From NCBI GenBank assembly GCA_028641055.1, contig CM054058.1, positions 497,443,919 through 497,507,918 of the forward strand: DNA of 64,000 bases, given 5' to 3'. Every line of letters starts with the position of its first letter. Position 1 is the first letter of the stretch. Shown here one piece after another: positions 34,970 to 46,312 of the stretch. The notes beneath the pieces are model-generated. The model made no database searches. It worked only from the letters and a program-made list of their open reading frames with translations, and was not told where the DNA came from. A program made the translations under genes and the position numbers. The stretch comes from Alopecurus myosuroides. Lineage: Eukaryota > Streptophyta > Magnoliopsida > Poales > Poaceae.

Positions 34970-35660
34970 GGATCAAATATAACACGTTATAGGTTCCGTC
35001 GTCATATTTGTGTAAACAATTTGGTTATTTGTCGATCAAATATAATACATTATAGGTTCTTTGTGTAAACAGAGTGTACGAAGCATGATTCAACCCCGAG
35101 ACGCGGACGGTGACCGCAACGATTTCGAACCGGTCTAGAAATAGGTGATAGAAATTCGAAAAAATCCAAAACAAATGATGTGACATAGCAACCGAAATAG
35201 TTGGTTTGAATTAATCAATACCCTATTATTATTCCAAAGTTTAAAATGTGAGGCCAAAAATAGAAAACCATCTCAAAATTTAGTCTCCAAACTTAATTCC
35301 CGCCTGTCGGCGCCTCCTGTCCCGCCTCCGACCAAATATTTCCTGCCCCGACCAATTAATTCCCGCCCCCGACAATTCTAATCCCCGCCTCCGACCAATT
35401 CATTCCCCGCACGACTCCCCACCGCTCAGATCCAATCCCCTCTCCGCACACCCCCACCTCTCTCCCGACGCCGACGGAGGAGGCACACCGCACCACCTCT
35501 CCCCACGGCACCGCACCACACCACCTCTCCCCCCTCTCCCCACCGCACCGCACCGCACCGCACCACACCACCGCACACCCCACCTCTCTCCCGACGGCGA
35601 CGGAGGAGGCACACCGCACCCCACCTCTCCCCACCTCACCGCGCCACCGCACTGCACCAC
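34970..35660. other. CACTA-1 spacer and upstream leader side of the TNPA-like gene
   Basis: Up to about 35290 it is AT-rich with a short repeat (ATCAAATATAA.AC.TTATAGGTTC). From 35290 it is C-rich with a CCGCAC microsatellite and two copies of a CTCTCCCGACG.CGACGGAGGAGGCACACCGCACC motif (35459-35620). Long minus-strand frames here are microsatellite artefacts. The same C-rich DNA resumes at 45683 beyond the inserted LTR element. Confidence 0.6.
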
Positions 35661-35665
35661 TATCC

Positions 35666-38600
35666 TGTCGCACCCTGATTTCTAGGGGATACTCACCGTA
35701 CGAACTGGATAGCAGATGCTTGGATTATGGGGCATAACTGCTCCCACGTCCCAGCTTCCTGGTAGGCCTGCGCTTATGCGCGACAACACAAGCTCTGCTA
35801 TTCCATCGTCGATGTAAACTATCCACTAGAGATCAAACGCACTTCCGTCGACGTACTTCAAACCATACACACATGGTACGTCAACGGCGTTGAACAACTG
35901 ATATCACAACAGATCTCTACGACACAAAAGATTGAAATAACTTGCAAATGGCTCTCATTAGAGCAGAGATAGCAAATACAATCATTCAGAGGACACATGT
36001 CCCAACAATACATCAGTACAATACAGCGGAAGCATTCAACGTGTCTGAGTACAGACAAGAACCAAATAGGCCTAAGAGGCCGGAAACAAACAGACGGAGC
36101 CCATCCACGAAGTCTCGGATCCTGCCCGGGTCCGCTATCTACTCGTCAGCAGTCTCGTCGTCATACTCCACGTAGTAGCCACCATGTAGATCCTCGGAAA
36201 CGTCGTCTGCGTAAACCACAGCCCCAAAGGGGTCAGTACACCAACGTACTGGCAAGCAAGACTCACAGTTCACCAAAGTGTAGCCCGTCAACACCAAGCA
36301 CAGATGCCTTGGGTTCAACGGAAGAAAGGGGATATAAAAGATGCTGCAACTGGCTGCGCTACCCAACTACAGAGAACTACAACTTCCAACTAACAGAAAG
36401 GAGATAAGATCGTGGATTGTAACCAACTGAAAGATAACTTCAAACAAACCCATCCTGGATCTCGCCCCTTATCCGAAGAAGCAATCCGAGGATAACTCAC
36501 ACAGTTGTATTAATGATGGGTCAGATTATTGTGTCAATAAGCCTATTACTAGTCAAGTTGTTAATCATGGGGTGAAAGATTGTTAATCATTAGGTTTAAG
36601 TTGTCCTAAGTACTTGTTAGCCAGTACTTTCACCAAGTAATCCATAACCGCGGAAAACACGGCTTCTCGAGAAGATTATCCCTGCAGGGTTGCACCAATT
36701 TGGACGTACACTCATGAATATCCCGCCAGATGGGATGCCTCCCACCAAGCGGGGCACTCAACACAACCAACCATTCTTCGCATCAAGCCCAAAGAACCTT
36801 GGGCGCACGGCTAATCAAGCCCCGAAGAAAAGGGACCCTCATAGCACTCTAAGACCGTGTCCCCCTATATGCCGACTACAAAAGTTCCACCCTGGCCTGG
36901 GCTCGCAAAAACATGCATGCGGCAAATGGAAAACACGAACTAAATGAGGCGATTTGGACGAGATGCGAATCAGGTCAAGTTGAGGGGGGCGCCCATACTC
37001 GCTTCCCAAATGCGGGTAGTGCGCTCATCATGGATCAGTAGACAAGACCCTTTTCCTATTAGGGTCGACACTAGCAGGCTTCAAAACCTCTCATGGGCCT
37101 CCTGCCGGTGCCTTATCATCAAATTTATTATTAATAGTAACATTAGCATGATTGATTGATTAAACATCGAGCCCCCAGAACATAAATGATATAGTAACAG
37201 AAAGTAACGGATAACAGACTCGAGCAAAAGCAACCTAAGCATGCTAGTAAGACACTGGCTCAAACAATGGGTTGTAGGAAGGGAGATGAGGCAATATCAG
37301 GTTTAAGGGATTCATGTGATGGGTTCGCAACAGAACAACTACTACTAAGGCTAGCAGAAAGAACAACGGAAAGTATCGGTAACCAATGTTGAAAGGAACA
37401 CAGTGGTTCATGTGAGTGATAACTTGCCTGCGAAACCCAGTAGCCTGGTACTGAGCTAACTCCTTAGAAGGGGTGTCGTAAGTATCGTCGGTCTCAACGT
37501 CGTCGTTTATCCGGGAAGAAGCAAACAAGCAAGGCAGAAAGATAAACAATCAATATCAGGGCATAGTGCACAAACATGGGATGATGCATGTCATGTTAAT
37601 AGATGCATCAAAATAAACTTCTTGACAAGATAACACAATTTAATTGGACCCATATGCAATGTGAATTGCATATGGATGCAAATGGTTAAGGTGGAAGCAA
37701 TGATCTACAGTTGATTAACAAGTGTAAGTGGTTAAACATGATGCATGCATGATGGTAACAACAAAATAACAGCAAATAACAATGATAGATGCAAGTGAAA
37801 AAGGATTGGAACAAGTTTTGGAAATCATTTGTTAAGTTTGGAAAATTTGGTTACTTAAACATGTCACACAGGTATTTGTTGTTTTCATCAAGTTAAAGTG
37901 GGCAAAACAAATAACAAAGTTTATATTTGAAAAGAACATCAAATTTTAGTTGGATTACATGTCTCACATGTTGAAATAGGAGTTAGGATAATTTAATTAT
38001 GAACTAAACAATATTAAACAATTTTTAATTGCATTAAACAAGATTTAAATTGTTTAGGCAATTTTAATTATTCAAAACAGAAAACTAAATTTATATTTGA
38101 AGAGGTGAGATGAAATGGTATGGAAAACATATTTTATTTGCATTATTTGGAATTGGGATGAATTATTTATGAATTATTACAAATTGCATTTGAATTATTT
38201 GAATTTGAATTTTAAATGCATTTGAAGTTTTCAAAACAGTACACAAATTGGATATTTGGAAACATTAGGAAATTTGGATCAGAATTCATATAGAACTTGT
38301 ATTAATTGGAATTACAGAATAAAAGTTATTAACTTTTAAAGTTTTGTGTTAATTCTGTTTATTAAAAAGAATTAGGGATTTTAGGAAATTCGCCGAAATC
38401 CTTTTGTTACGCGCTGGAAGCGTACCCACGCGCTGCCAGGGGGGCCCGTGGGCTCACGGTGCCTGCGTGGCAATAGCGTGGATGACGGGTGGGGCCGCGC
38501 GCGGAAGAAAACCCAAAAAATTGGGTGCACTCGCGGGGTCTCGAACCCAGGTGCTATTGCTTCCGCGCAAAGGGCGATAGCCAGTGCGGCTCTGGAGCGT

Positions 38601-40151
38601 TTCGTGTCAGGTAAGGACTTGGGGTGAGGTTAACATTCAGTTAACAACTAACTGAACTTTGGGTTCAGTTTGCGTTTCTGAATCCCGACGGGAAGAGCAG
38701 GATGGCCGGCGGCTCGCTGCTCCAGGGCGCGGTTCGCGCGTTGCTTGTGCTGCGGCCGCGACGCTCGTGCGCGTGAGTGCTTGTGCAGGAGAAGAGGGAG
38801 AGGGCAGGGAGCAGTGGCGATCACCGTGGTTGGTAGTCGAGGAAGCAGCAGCAGACGATCACGGAGGCGTTCAGTGCGGTGTCGCCGGCGGAGGGAAGAC
38901 GTCGACGGCGGCTTCGACTCGGGCCGCGTCCCGCCTCCGCGTCTTCAGCAAAGATGAAGGCCAGGCCACGGGGGCTCCATTCCCGTGGCTGGCTTGGCCC
39001 GAGGAGGATCATGGCGAGGGGATGGTGGTGGTGTTTCTCACGGTGAGGGAGGCAGGTGGTTTCAGTGAGGTTCAGATAGGGTAAAGCAGAGAGGAGAGGG
39101 ATGGCGGAGACGGGGAAGGAACTAGGGTTAGGCTAGGCTCTAGGGTTAGCAGGTGGGGGAGGTAGGTTAGATATAGGCCCTGGGAGCTTGTACGGCGAGC
39201 ATCTGAAGGGGGGAAGGAGATCATCCACGGTTCTGCTGCGTTCGTACTGTTATGACATCACCGGGAGGAAGAGGGGTGTCCACTCGAAGGGGTACTGGGC
39301 CATCAGGAGATGGGCTTGGGAAGAAAGATAAGAAGGGGTGGGCTGCCCTCTCCTTTGTTATTTTTTTTTGTTTCTTATTAGTTGATTGATTTGATTATTT
39401 TTTGTAAAGAATAAAAGAGGGAAAAAAATAGAGAAGGGTTAGGGTTGTCTTTTAGACCTTAATTGTGATAATTTTCCAAAACAAATAGTTAAAGCAAAAG
39501 TTACTCATTGTTTCACAATGTTGAAAATTTAATTTGGTTTAAAGGTTTTAGTTGAGTTTCAAACAATGTTTGATTTGGGAAATTTTGGAAAAACAAATTA
39601 TATTAAATAGCTTTTAATTTTGTTTGCAAGATTTTAATTGCCAAACCACAATTGGATCATGTCAAAGATGATTGAAATGATTTGAAATTTGAGTTGAATT
39701 GGAATATTTTGTTAATTAATATAGAAACAACAATTTAATAGGGTGAACCCTATTATTAGTTGGATTAGAATTATTGGAATGGTTTGATATTTTATAATTT
39801 CCAAATGAGGTGTTGTTGAATTTGAGTTTGAGTTTGAAAACAATTTGGGAATTATTTATTTGAAATAGAAGCACCATTATATTAGTTGATCAATGTGGAA
39901 AGATATGAAAGCAAATTGGTTGTTTTATTTGAAATAACATTTTGGAAATTGTAACATCACAAGGATGAAACAAAAGGTTTGAATTTTTGGTTTGAAATTC
40001 AAATAGAAAACAAAGGAAAACAAATGAAAACAGAGGAAAACAAATGGAAAACAAACAAAACAATTGCAATCAACATGATGCCATGATGCAAAACATAAAA
40101 TAATAGAGAGCAAACATTCTAATGGCTATTTTTCAGACTTGGGATGTTACA
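35666..40151 (-). repeat. Giant 3' LTR (4,486 bp)
   Basis: TGTCGCACCC...GATGTTACA. It is nearly identical to 41192-45677. It contains a 50-residue-class set of small unrelated ORFs, AT-rich stretches (37550-38400, 39360-40130) and a GC-rich block (38400-39300). No protein similarity was recognised. Confidence 0.95.
38525..38595 (-). other. tRNA-like segment inside the giant LTR (second copy at 44051-44121)
   Basis: The minus strand contains CTGGGTTCGAGACCCCG, with a four-of-five-bp T-stem and a GGTTCGA core. It is preceded by CTATCGCCCTTTGCGCGG, which could form an anticodon-like stem. It is not a complete tRNA. Confidence 0.3.
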
Positions 40152-40165
40152 AAACGCCCCCCCTT
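40152..40165 (-). other. Polypurine tract of the giant-LTR element
   Basis: The minus strand reads AAGGGGGGGCGTTT directly before the 3' LTR. Confidence 0.85.
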
Positions 40166-40188
40166 GAAGGAATCGCGCCCCGAGATTC

Positions 40189-40644
40189 CTACTGAGAAAA
40201 GAAAAGGTCCGGATACTTCTTGGGAAGATCATGTTGAGTTGTGACACGTGAAACACATCGTGCACATTGGATAGACGTCGGGGAATTAGCAAACCACCGG
40301 AACATTTTCAAATAAAGGGAGAGGTTTGTATTGAGGGTGTATAGCTGGATAGAACTTGATTCATTTGGTGAATAGATTATCTGGCTAGAATGGTGGAACA
40401 GAGTTATTGACATCAATGTAACGCCAAGAATAATCATCAATGTCAGAATCATCAACATGAGAGTAACGAGGAATATGTGGCCTCCCATTAGAATTGGATT
40501 TTTCTTACTTATCTTGGAAGTCAACATTTGAGATCCCGAAGCGTGAACGGTGATTTGATTGCTTAGTGGAACCAGAAATAGGTTGTATGTTGTGGAAAAG
40601 ATTGTTGACACAAAGGAAAGTGATTCTCCGGTATGAAATAACAC
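40189..40644 (-). pseudogene. Relic of Gypsy pol fused from protease start to integrase tail
   Basis: The N-terminal part of this open stretch (MLFHTGESLSFVSTIF...NLFLVPLSNQ) lines up with the retropepsin region of chromovirus-type Gypsy elements, in which DTGAS-like residues are followed by SFIS. Here the Asp is His. Near 40200-40270 a different minus frame reads IPRRLSNVHDVFHVSQLNM, the hallmark of the Gypsy integrase C-terminus. Protease and integrase tail therefore lie within 450 bp, so RT, RNase H and integrase core are deleted. The remaining interior, 40645-41175, shows no feature. Confidence 0.65.
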
Positions 40645-41175
40645 TTTAGTTGGACAAGAGTTTACGAGGAAGTTTTGATTAGCCGCCGGTAGAAGATTTG
40701 AAGTGGAAACAACAACAAGATTTCAACGGCGAAAAGGATGTTGAGAAGAACAGGATAATGAAGCAACTCCGGGAAAACGAGAACAAAACTCCTGAGGTAC
40801 TACGGAGAACCCATCCGGGCTTCTAAAGGATCAATATCTACTGCTTAAGGAATAGAGGATCTGCTTCCGGGGCTTACACGCCTCCGTTCTCAATCATGAG
40901 TAGGCAACATGATAAATCATGTCACAACCACCTCCATTCCTATGGTCTAGTAGATATAACCATCCTAGAGAAACCAGAATTCGTGAAATCCTAACTTGAA
41001 AGTTCAGATGAGAAGGGAAAAACAACGTTGCACTTCCTTACCAGAAAAGGGAGGGTGGGTGGGGAAAGAAGAAAAAGAACAGAATTCCTACTCTCACGTT
41101 TCATTTTTCCTATATAGCTACAAAATAGTTTCTAGACTCAACTGCGACCAGTAAAAAGGGATCCTACAGGCAGAC

Positions 41176-41189
41176 AGGCTCTGATACCA
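41176..41189 (-). other. Primer binding site (initiator Met tRNA type)
   Basis: The minus strand reads TGGTATCAGAGCCT two bases inside the 5' LTR. Confidence 0.9.
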
Positions 41190-41191
41190 TT

Positions 41192-44100
41192 TGTCGCACC
41201 CTGATTTCTAGGGGATACTCACCGTACGAACTGGATAGCAGATGCTTGGATTATGGGGCATAACTGCTCCCACGTCCCAGCTTCCTGGTAGGCCTGCGCT
41301 TATGCGCGACAACACAAGCTCTGCTATTCCATCGTCGATGTAAACTATCCACTAGAGATCAAACGCACTTCCGTCGACGTACTTCAAACCATACACACAT
41401 AGTACGTCAACGGCGTTGAACAACTGATATCACAACAGATCTCTACGACACAAAAGATTGAAATAACTTGCAAATGGCTCTCATTAGAGCAGAGATAGCA
41501 AATACAATCATTCAGAGGACACATGTCCCAACAATACATCAGTACAATACAGCGGAAGCATTCAACGTGTCTGAGTACAGACAAGAACCAAATAGGCCTA
41601 AGAGGCCGGAAACAAACAGACGGAGCCCATCCACGAAGTCTCGGATCCTGCCCGGGTCCGCTATCTACTCGTCAGCAGTCTCGTCGTCATACTCCACGTA
41701 GTAGCCACCATGTAGATCCTCGGAAACGTCGTCTGCGTAAACCACAGCCCCAAAGGGGTCAGTACACCAACGTACTGGCAAGCAAGACTCACAGTTCACC
41801 AAAGTGTAGCCCGTCAACACCAAGCACAGATGCCTTGGGTTCAACGGAAGAAAGGGGATATAAAAGATGCTGCAACTGGCTGCGCTACCCAACTACAGAG
41901 AACTACAACTTCCAACTAACAGAAAGGAGATAAGATCGTGGATTGTAACCAACTGAAAGATAACTTCAAACAAACCCATCCTGGATCTCGCCCCTTATCC
42001 GAAGAAGCAATCCGAGGATAACTCACACAGTTGTATTAATGATGGGTCAGATTATTGTGTCAATAAGCCTATTACTAGTCAAGTTGTTAATCATGGGGTG
42101 AAAGATTGTTAATCATTAGGTTTAAGTTGTCCTAAGTACTTGTTAGCCAGTACTTTCACCAAGTAATCCATAACCGCGGAAAACACGGCTTCTCGAGAAG
42201 ATTATCCCTGCAGGGTTGCACCAATTTGGACGTACACTCATGAATATCCCGCCAGATGGGATGCCTCCCACCAAGCGGGGCACTCAACACAACCAACCAT
42301 TCTTCGCATCAAGCCCAAAGAACCTTGGGCGCACGGCTAATCAAGCCCCGAAGAAAAGGGACCCTCATAGCACTCTAAGACCGTGTCCCCCTATATGCCG
42401 ACTACAAAAGTTCCACCCTGGCCTGGGCTCGCAAAAACATGCATGCGGCAAATGGAAAACACGAACTAAATGAGGCGATTTGGACGAGATGCGAATCAGG
42501 TCAAGTTGAGGGGGGCGCCCATACTCGCTTCCCAAATGCGGGTAGTGCGCTCATCATGGATCAGTAGACAAGACCCTTTTCCTATTAGGGTCGACACTAG
42601 CAGGCTTCAAAACCTCTCATGGGCCTCCTGCCGGTGCCTTATCATCAAATTTATTATTAATAGTAACATTAGCATGATTGATTGATTAAACATCGAGCCC
42701 CCAGAACATAAATGATATAGTAACAGAAAGTAACGGATAACAGACTCGAGCAAAAGCAACCTAAGCATGCTAGTAAGACACTGGCTCAAACAATGGGTTG
42801 TAGGAAGGGAGATGAGGCAATATCAGGTTTAAGGGATTCATGTGATGGGTTCGCAACAGAACAACTACTACTAAGGCTAGCAGAAAGAACAACGGAAAGT
42901 ATCGGTAACCAATGTTGAAAGGAACACAGTGGTTCATGTGAGTGATAACTTGCCTGCTAAACCCAGTAGCCTGGTACTGAGCTAACTCCTTAGAAGGGGT
43001 GTCGTAAGTATCGTCGGTCTCAACGTCGTCGTTTATCCGGGAAGAAGCAAACAAGCAAGGCAGAAAGATAAACAATCAATATCAGGGCATAGTGCACAAA
43101 CATGGGATGATGCATGTCATGTTAATAGATGCATCAAAATAAACTTCTTGACAAGATAACACAATTTAATTGGACCCATATGCAATGTGAATTGCATATG
43201 GATGCAAATGGTTAAGGTGGAAGCAATGATCTACAGTTGATTAACAAGTGTAAGTGGTTAAACATGATGCATGCATGATGGTAACAACAAAATAACAGCA
43301 AATAACAATGATAGATGCAAGTGAAAAAGGATTGGAACAAGTTTTGGAAATCATTTGTTAAGTTTGGAAAATTTGGTTACTTAAACATGTCACACAGGTA
43401 TTTGTTGTTTTCATCAAGTTAAAGTGGGCAAAACAAATAACAAAGTTTATATTTGAAAAGAACATCAAATTTTAGTTGGATTACATGTCTCACATGTTGA
43501 AATAGGAGTTAGGATAATTTAATTATGAACTAAACAATATTAAACAATTTTTAATTGCATTAAACAAGATTTAAATTGTTTAGGCAATTTTAATTATTCA
43601 AAACAGAAAACAAAATTTATATTTGAAGAGGTGAGATGAAATGGTATGGAAAACATATTTTATTTGCATTATTTGGAATTGGGATGAATTATTTATGAAT
43701 TATTACAAATTGCATTTGAATTATTTGAATTTGAATTTTAAATGCATTTGAAGTTTTCAAAACAGTACACAAATTGGATATTTGGAAACATTAGGAAATT
43801 TGGATCAGAATTCATATAGAACTTGTATTAATTGGAATTACAGAATAAAAGTTATTAACTTTTAAAGTTTTGTGTTAATTCTGTGTATTAAAAAGAATTA
43901 GGGATTTTAGGAAATTCGCCGAAATCCTTTTGTTACGCGCTGGAAGCGTACCCACGCGCTGCCAGGGGGGCCCGTGGGCTCACGGTGCCTGCGTGGCAAT
44001 AGCGTGGATGACGGGTGGGGCCGCGCGCGGAAGAAAACCCAAAAAATTGGGTGCACTCGCGGGGTCTCGAACCCAGGTGCTATTGCTTCCGCGCAAAGGG

Positions 44101-45677
44101 CGATAGCCAGTGCGGCTCTGGAGCGTTTCGTGTCAGGTAAGGACTTGGGGTGAGGTTAACATTCAGTTAACAACTAACTGAACTTTGGGTTCAGTTTGCG
44201 TTTCTGAATCCCGACGGGAAGAGCAGGATGGCCGGCGGCTCGCTGCTCCAGGGCGCGGTTCGCGCGTTGCTTGTGCTGCGGCCGCGACGCTCGTGCGCGT
44301 GAGTGCTTGTGCAGGAGAAGAGGGAGAGGGCAGGGAGCAGTGGCGATCACCGTGGTTGGTAGTCGAGGAAGCAGCAGCAGACGATCACGGAGGCGTTCAG
44401 TGCGGTGTCGCCGGCGGAGGGAAGACGTCGACGGCGGCTTCGACTCGGGCCGCGTCCCGCCTCCGCGTCTTCAGCAAAGATGAAGGCCAGGCCACGGGGG
44501 CTCCATTCCCGTGGCTGGCTTGGCCCGAGGAGGATCATGGCGAGGGGATGGTGGTGGTGTTTCTCACGGTGAGGGAGGCAGGTGGTTTCAGTGAGGTTCA
44601 GATAGGGTAAAGCAGAGAGGAGAGGGATGGCGGCGACGGGGAAGGAACTAGGGTTAGGCTAGGCTCTAGGGTTAGCAGGTGGGGGAGGTAGGTTAGATAT
44701 AGGCCCTGGGAGCTTGTGCGGCGAGCATCTGAAGGGGGGAAGGAGATCATCCACGGTTCTGCTGCGTTCGTACTGTTATGACATCACCGGGAGGAAGAGG
44801 GGTGTCCACTCGAAGGGGTACTGGGCCATCAGGAGATGGGCTTGGGAAGAAAGATAAGAAGGGGTGGGCTGCCCTCTCCTTTGTTATTTTTTTTTGTTTC
44901 TTATTAGTTGATTGATTTGATTATTTTTTGTAAAGAATAAAAGAGGGAAAAAAATAGAGAAGGGTTAGGGTTGTCTTTTAGACCTTAATTGTGATAATTT
45001 TCCAAAACAAATAGTTAAAGCAAAAGTTACTCATTGTTTCACAATGTTGAAAATTTAATTTGGTTTAAAGGTTTTAGTTGAGTTTCAAACAATGTTTGAT
45101 TTGGGAAATTTTGGAAAAACAAATTATATTAAATAGCTTTTAATTTTGTTTGCAAGATTTTAATTGCCAAACCACAATTGGATCATGTCAAAGATGATTG
45201 AAATGATTTGAAATTTGAGTTGAATTGGAATATTTTGTTAATTAATATAGAAACAACAATTTAATAGGGTGAACCCTATTATTAGTTGGATTAGAATTAT
45301 TGGAATGGTTTGATATTTTATAATTTCCAAATGAGGTGTTGTTGAATTTGAGTTTGAGTTTGAAAACAATTTGGGAATTATTTATTTGAAATAGAAGCAC
45401 CATTATATTAGTTGATCAATGTGGAAAGATATGAAAGCAAATTGGTTGTTTTATTTGAAATAACATTTTGGAAATTGTAACATCACAAGGATGAAACAAA
45501 AGGTTTGAATTTTTGGTTTGAAATTCAAATAGAAAACAAAGGAAAACAAATGAAAACAGAGGAAAACAAATGGAAAACAAACAAAACAATTGCAATCAAC
45601 ATGATGCCATGATGCAAAACATAAAATAATAGAGAGCAAACATTCTAATGGCTATTTTTCAGACTTGGGATGTTACA
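41192..45677 (-). repeat. Giant 5' LTR (4,486 bp)
   Basis: Same length and ends as 35666-40151, offset by exactly 5,526 bp throughout, which means no net indels between the LTRs. Confidence 0.95.
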
Positions 45678-45682
45678 TATCC

Positions 45683-45862
45683 CCTCTACCCTCTCCCCAC
45701 CGCACCGCACCACCGCACATCACCACTATCCCGACGAAGGCGGCAGGAGGCGGGATAGGAGGCGCGACAGTAACCACGACGACAGCGGCACGAGGCGGGA
45801 CAGGAGGCGCGACAGGAACAACGACGACGACCGCGACACCATCGATCTAAAACTCGTCGACG
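45683..45862 (+). other. 5' leader exon of the TNPA-like gene
   Basis: C-rich leader resuming after the inserted element and ending at donor GACG|GTGAGT (45862/45863). The acceptor of the next exon is CCCCAG at 46294-46299. The intron 45863-46299 shows no other feature. Confidence 0.55.
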
Positions 45863-46312
45863 GTGAGTTGTCCCGTCCATCTCCCTTAGCTAGCTCCTTG
45901 TTCTAGGTTTAGGGTTCTTCTCCATAGCATGATTTGATCCCCACCTGCATGATTTGATCCATATCCATAGCTCCCTAGCTCCTCCTTCTAGGTTGATGCT
46001 AGGATTCTAGGAGAACAGACACCAATCAGGACAGGGTTTTTGCTGCCCCTATTGATTTATCTGAAATTAGCCATGTAATTCTATCTTATTTATGTTGATT
46101 GTTGATGCTACTGTTGTTTAGTTTAGGGCTCATTGATGTTACTGTTGTTTAGTTTTACAATAACTCTGATATGAAATCATATTTCCTAAGAAATAATGCT
46201 ATATTTCCTAAGAAGGAAGTTAATTTCCTGTTACATCAAATTTTCGTGTGAACAAATTCTTTTCATTATAATTTTTTACTAACCAGATCAAAACCCCAGG
46301 TTGAGATCATCA

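Larger units (their letters stand above)
35666..45677 (-). mobile_element. Non-autonomous LTR retrotransposon with giant LTRs (LARD-like, Gypsy-derived)
   Basis: 10,012 bp bounded by TSD TATCC (35661-35665 and 45678-45682). The two LTRs are exactly 4,486 bp each and differ at about six bases by eye, so the insertion is very recent. The interior is only 1,040 bp. Orientation is minus: a PBS complementary to initiator Met tRNA (TGGTATCAGAGCC) lies next to the 41192-45677 LTR, and a purine tract lies next to the 35666-40151 LTR. There is no intact gene, only relics of protease and integrase tail, so it must be moved by a Gypsy partner. Confidence 0.95.

Noticed and set aside
35356..35673. Three overlapping minus-strand frames rich in Gly/Val/Arg
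   Set aside because: They come from the CCGCAC microsatellite and a small tandem duplication; all frames are open because of the repeat.
36139..37549. Several 60-136-codon frames duplicated at 41523-43075
   Set aside because: Duplicated LTR sequence, small, no domains, different strands overlapping each other.
38659..39084. 141-codon frame in each giant LTR (also 44185-44610)
   Set aside because: It lies in the GC-rich LTR block, has no recognisable domain and no evidence of translation, and is identical in both LTRs simply because the LTRs are duplicates.
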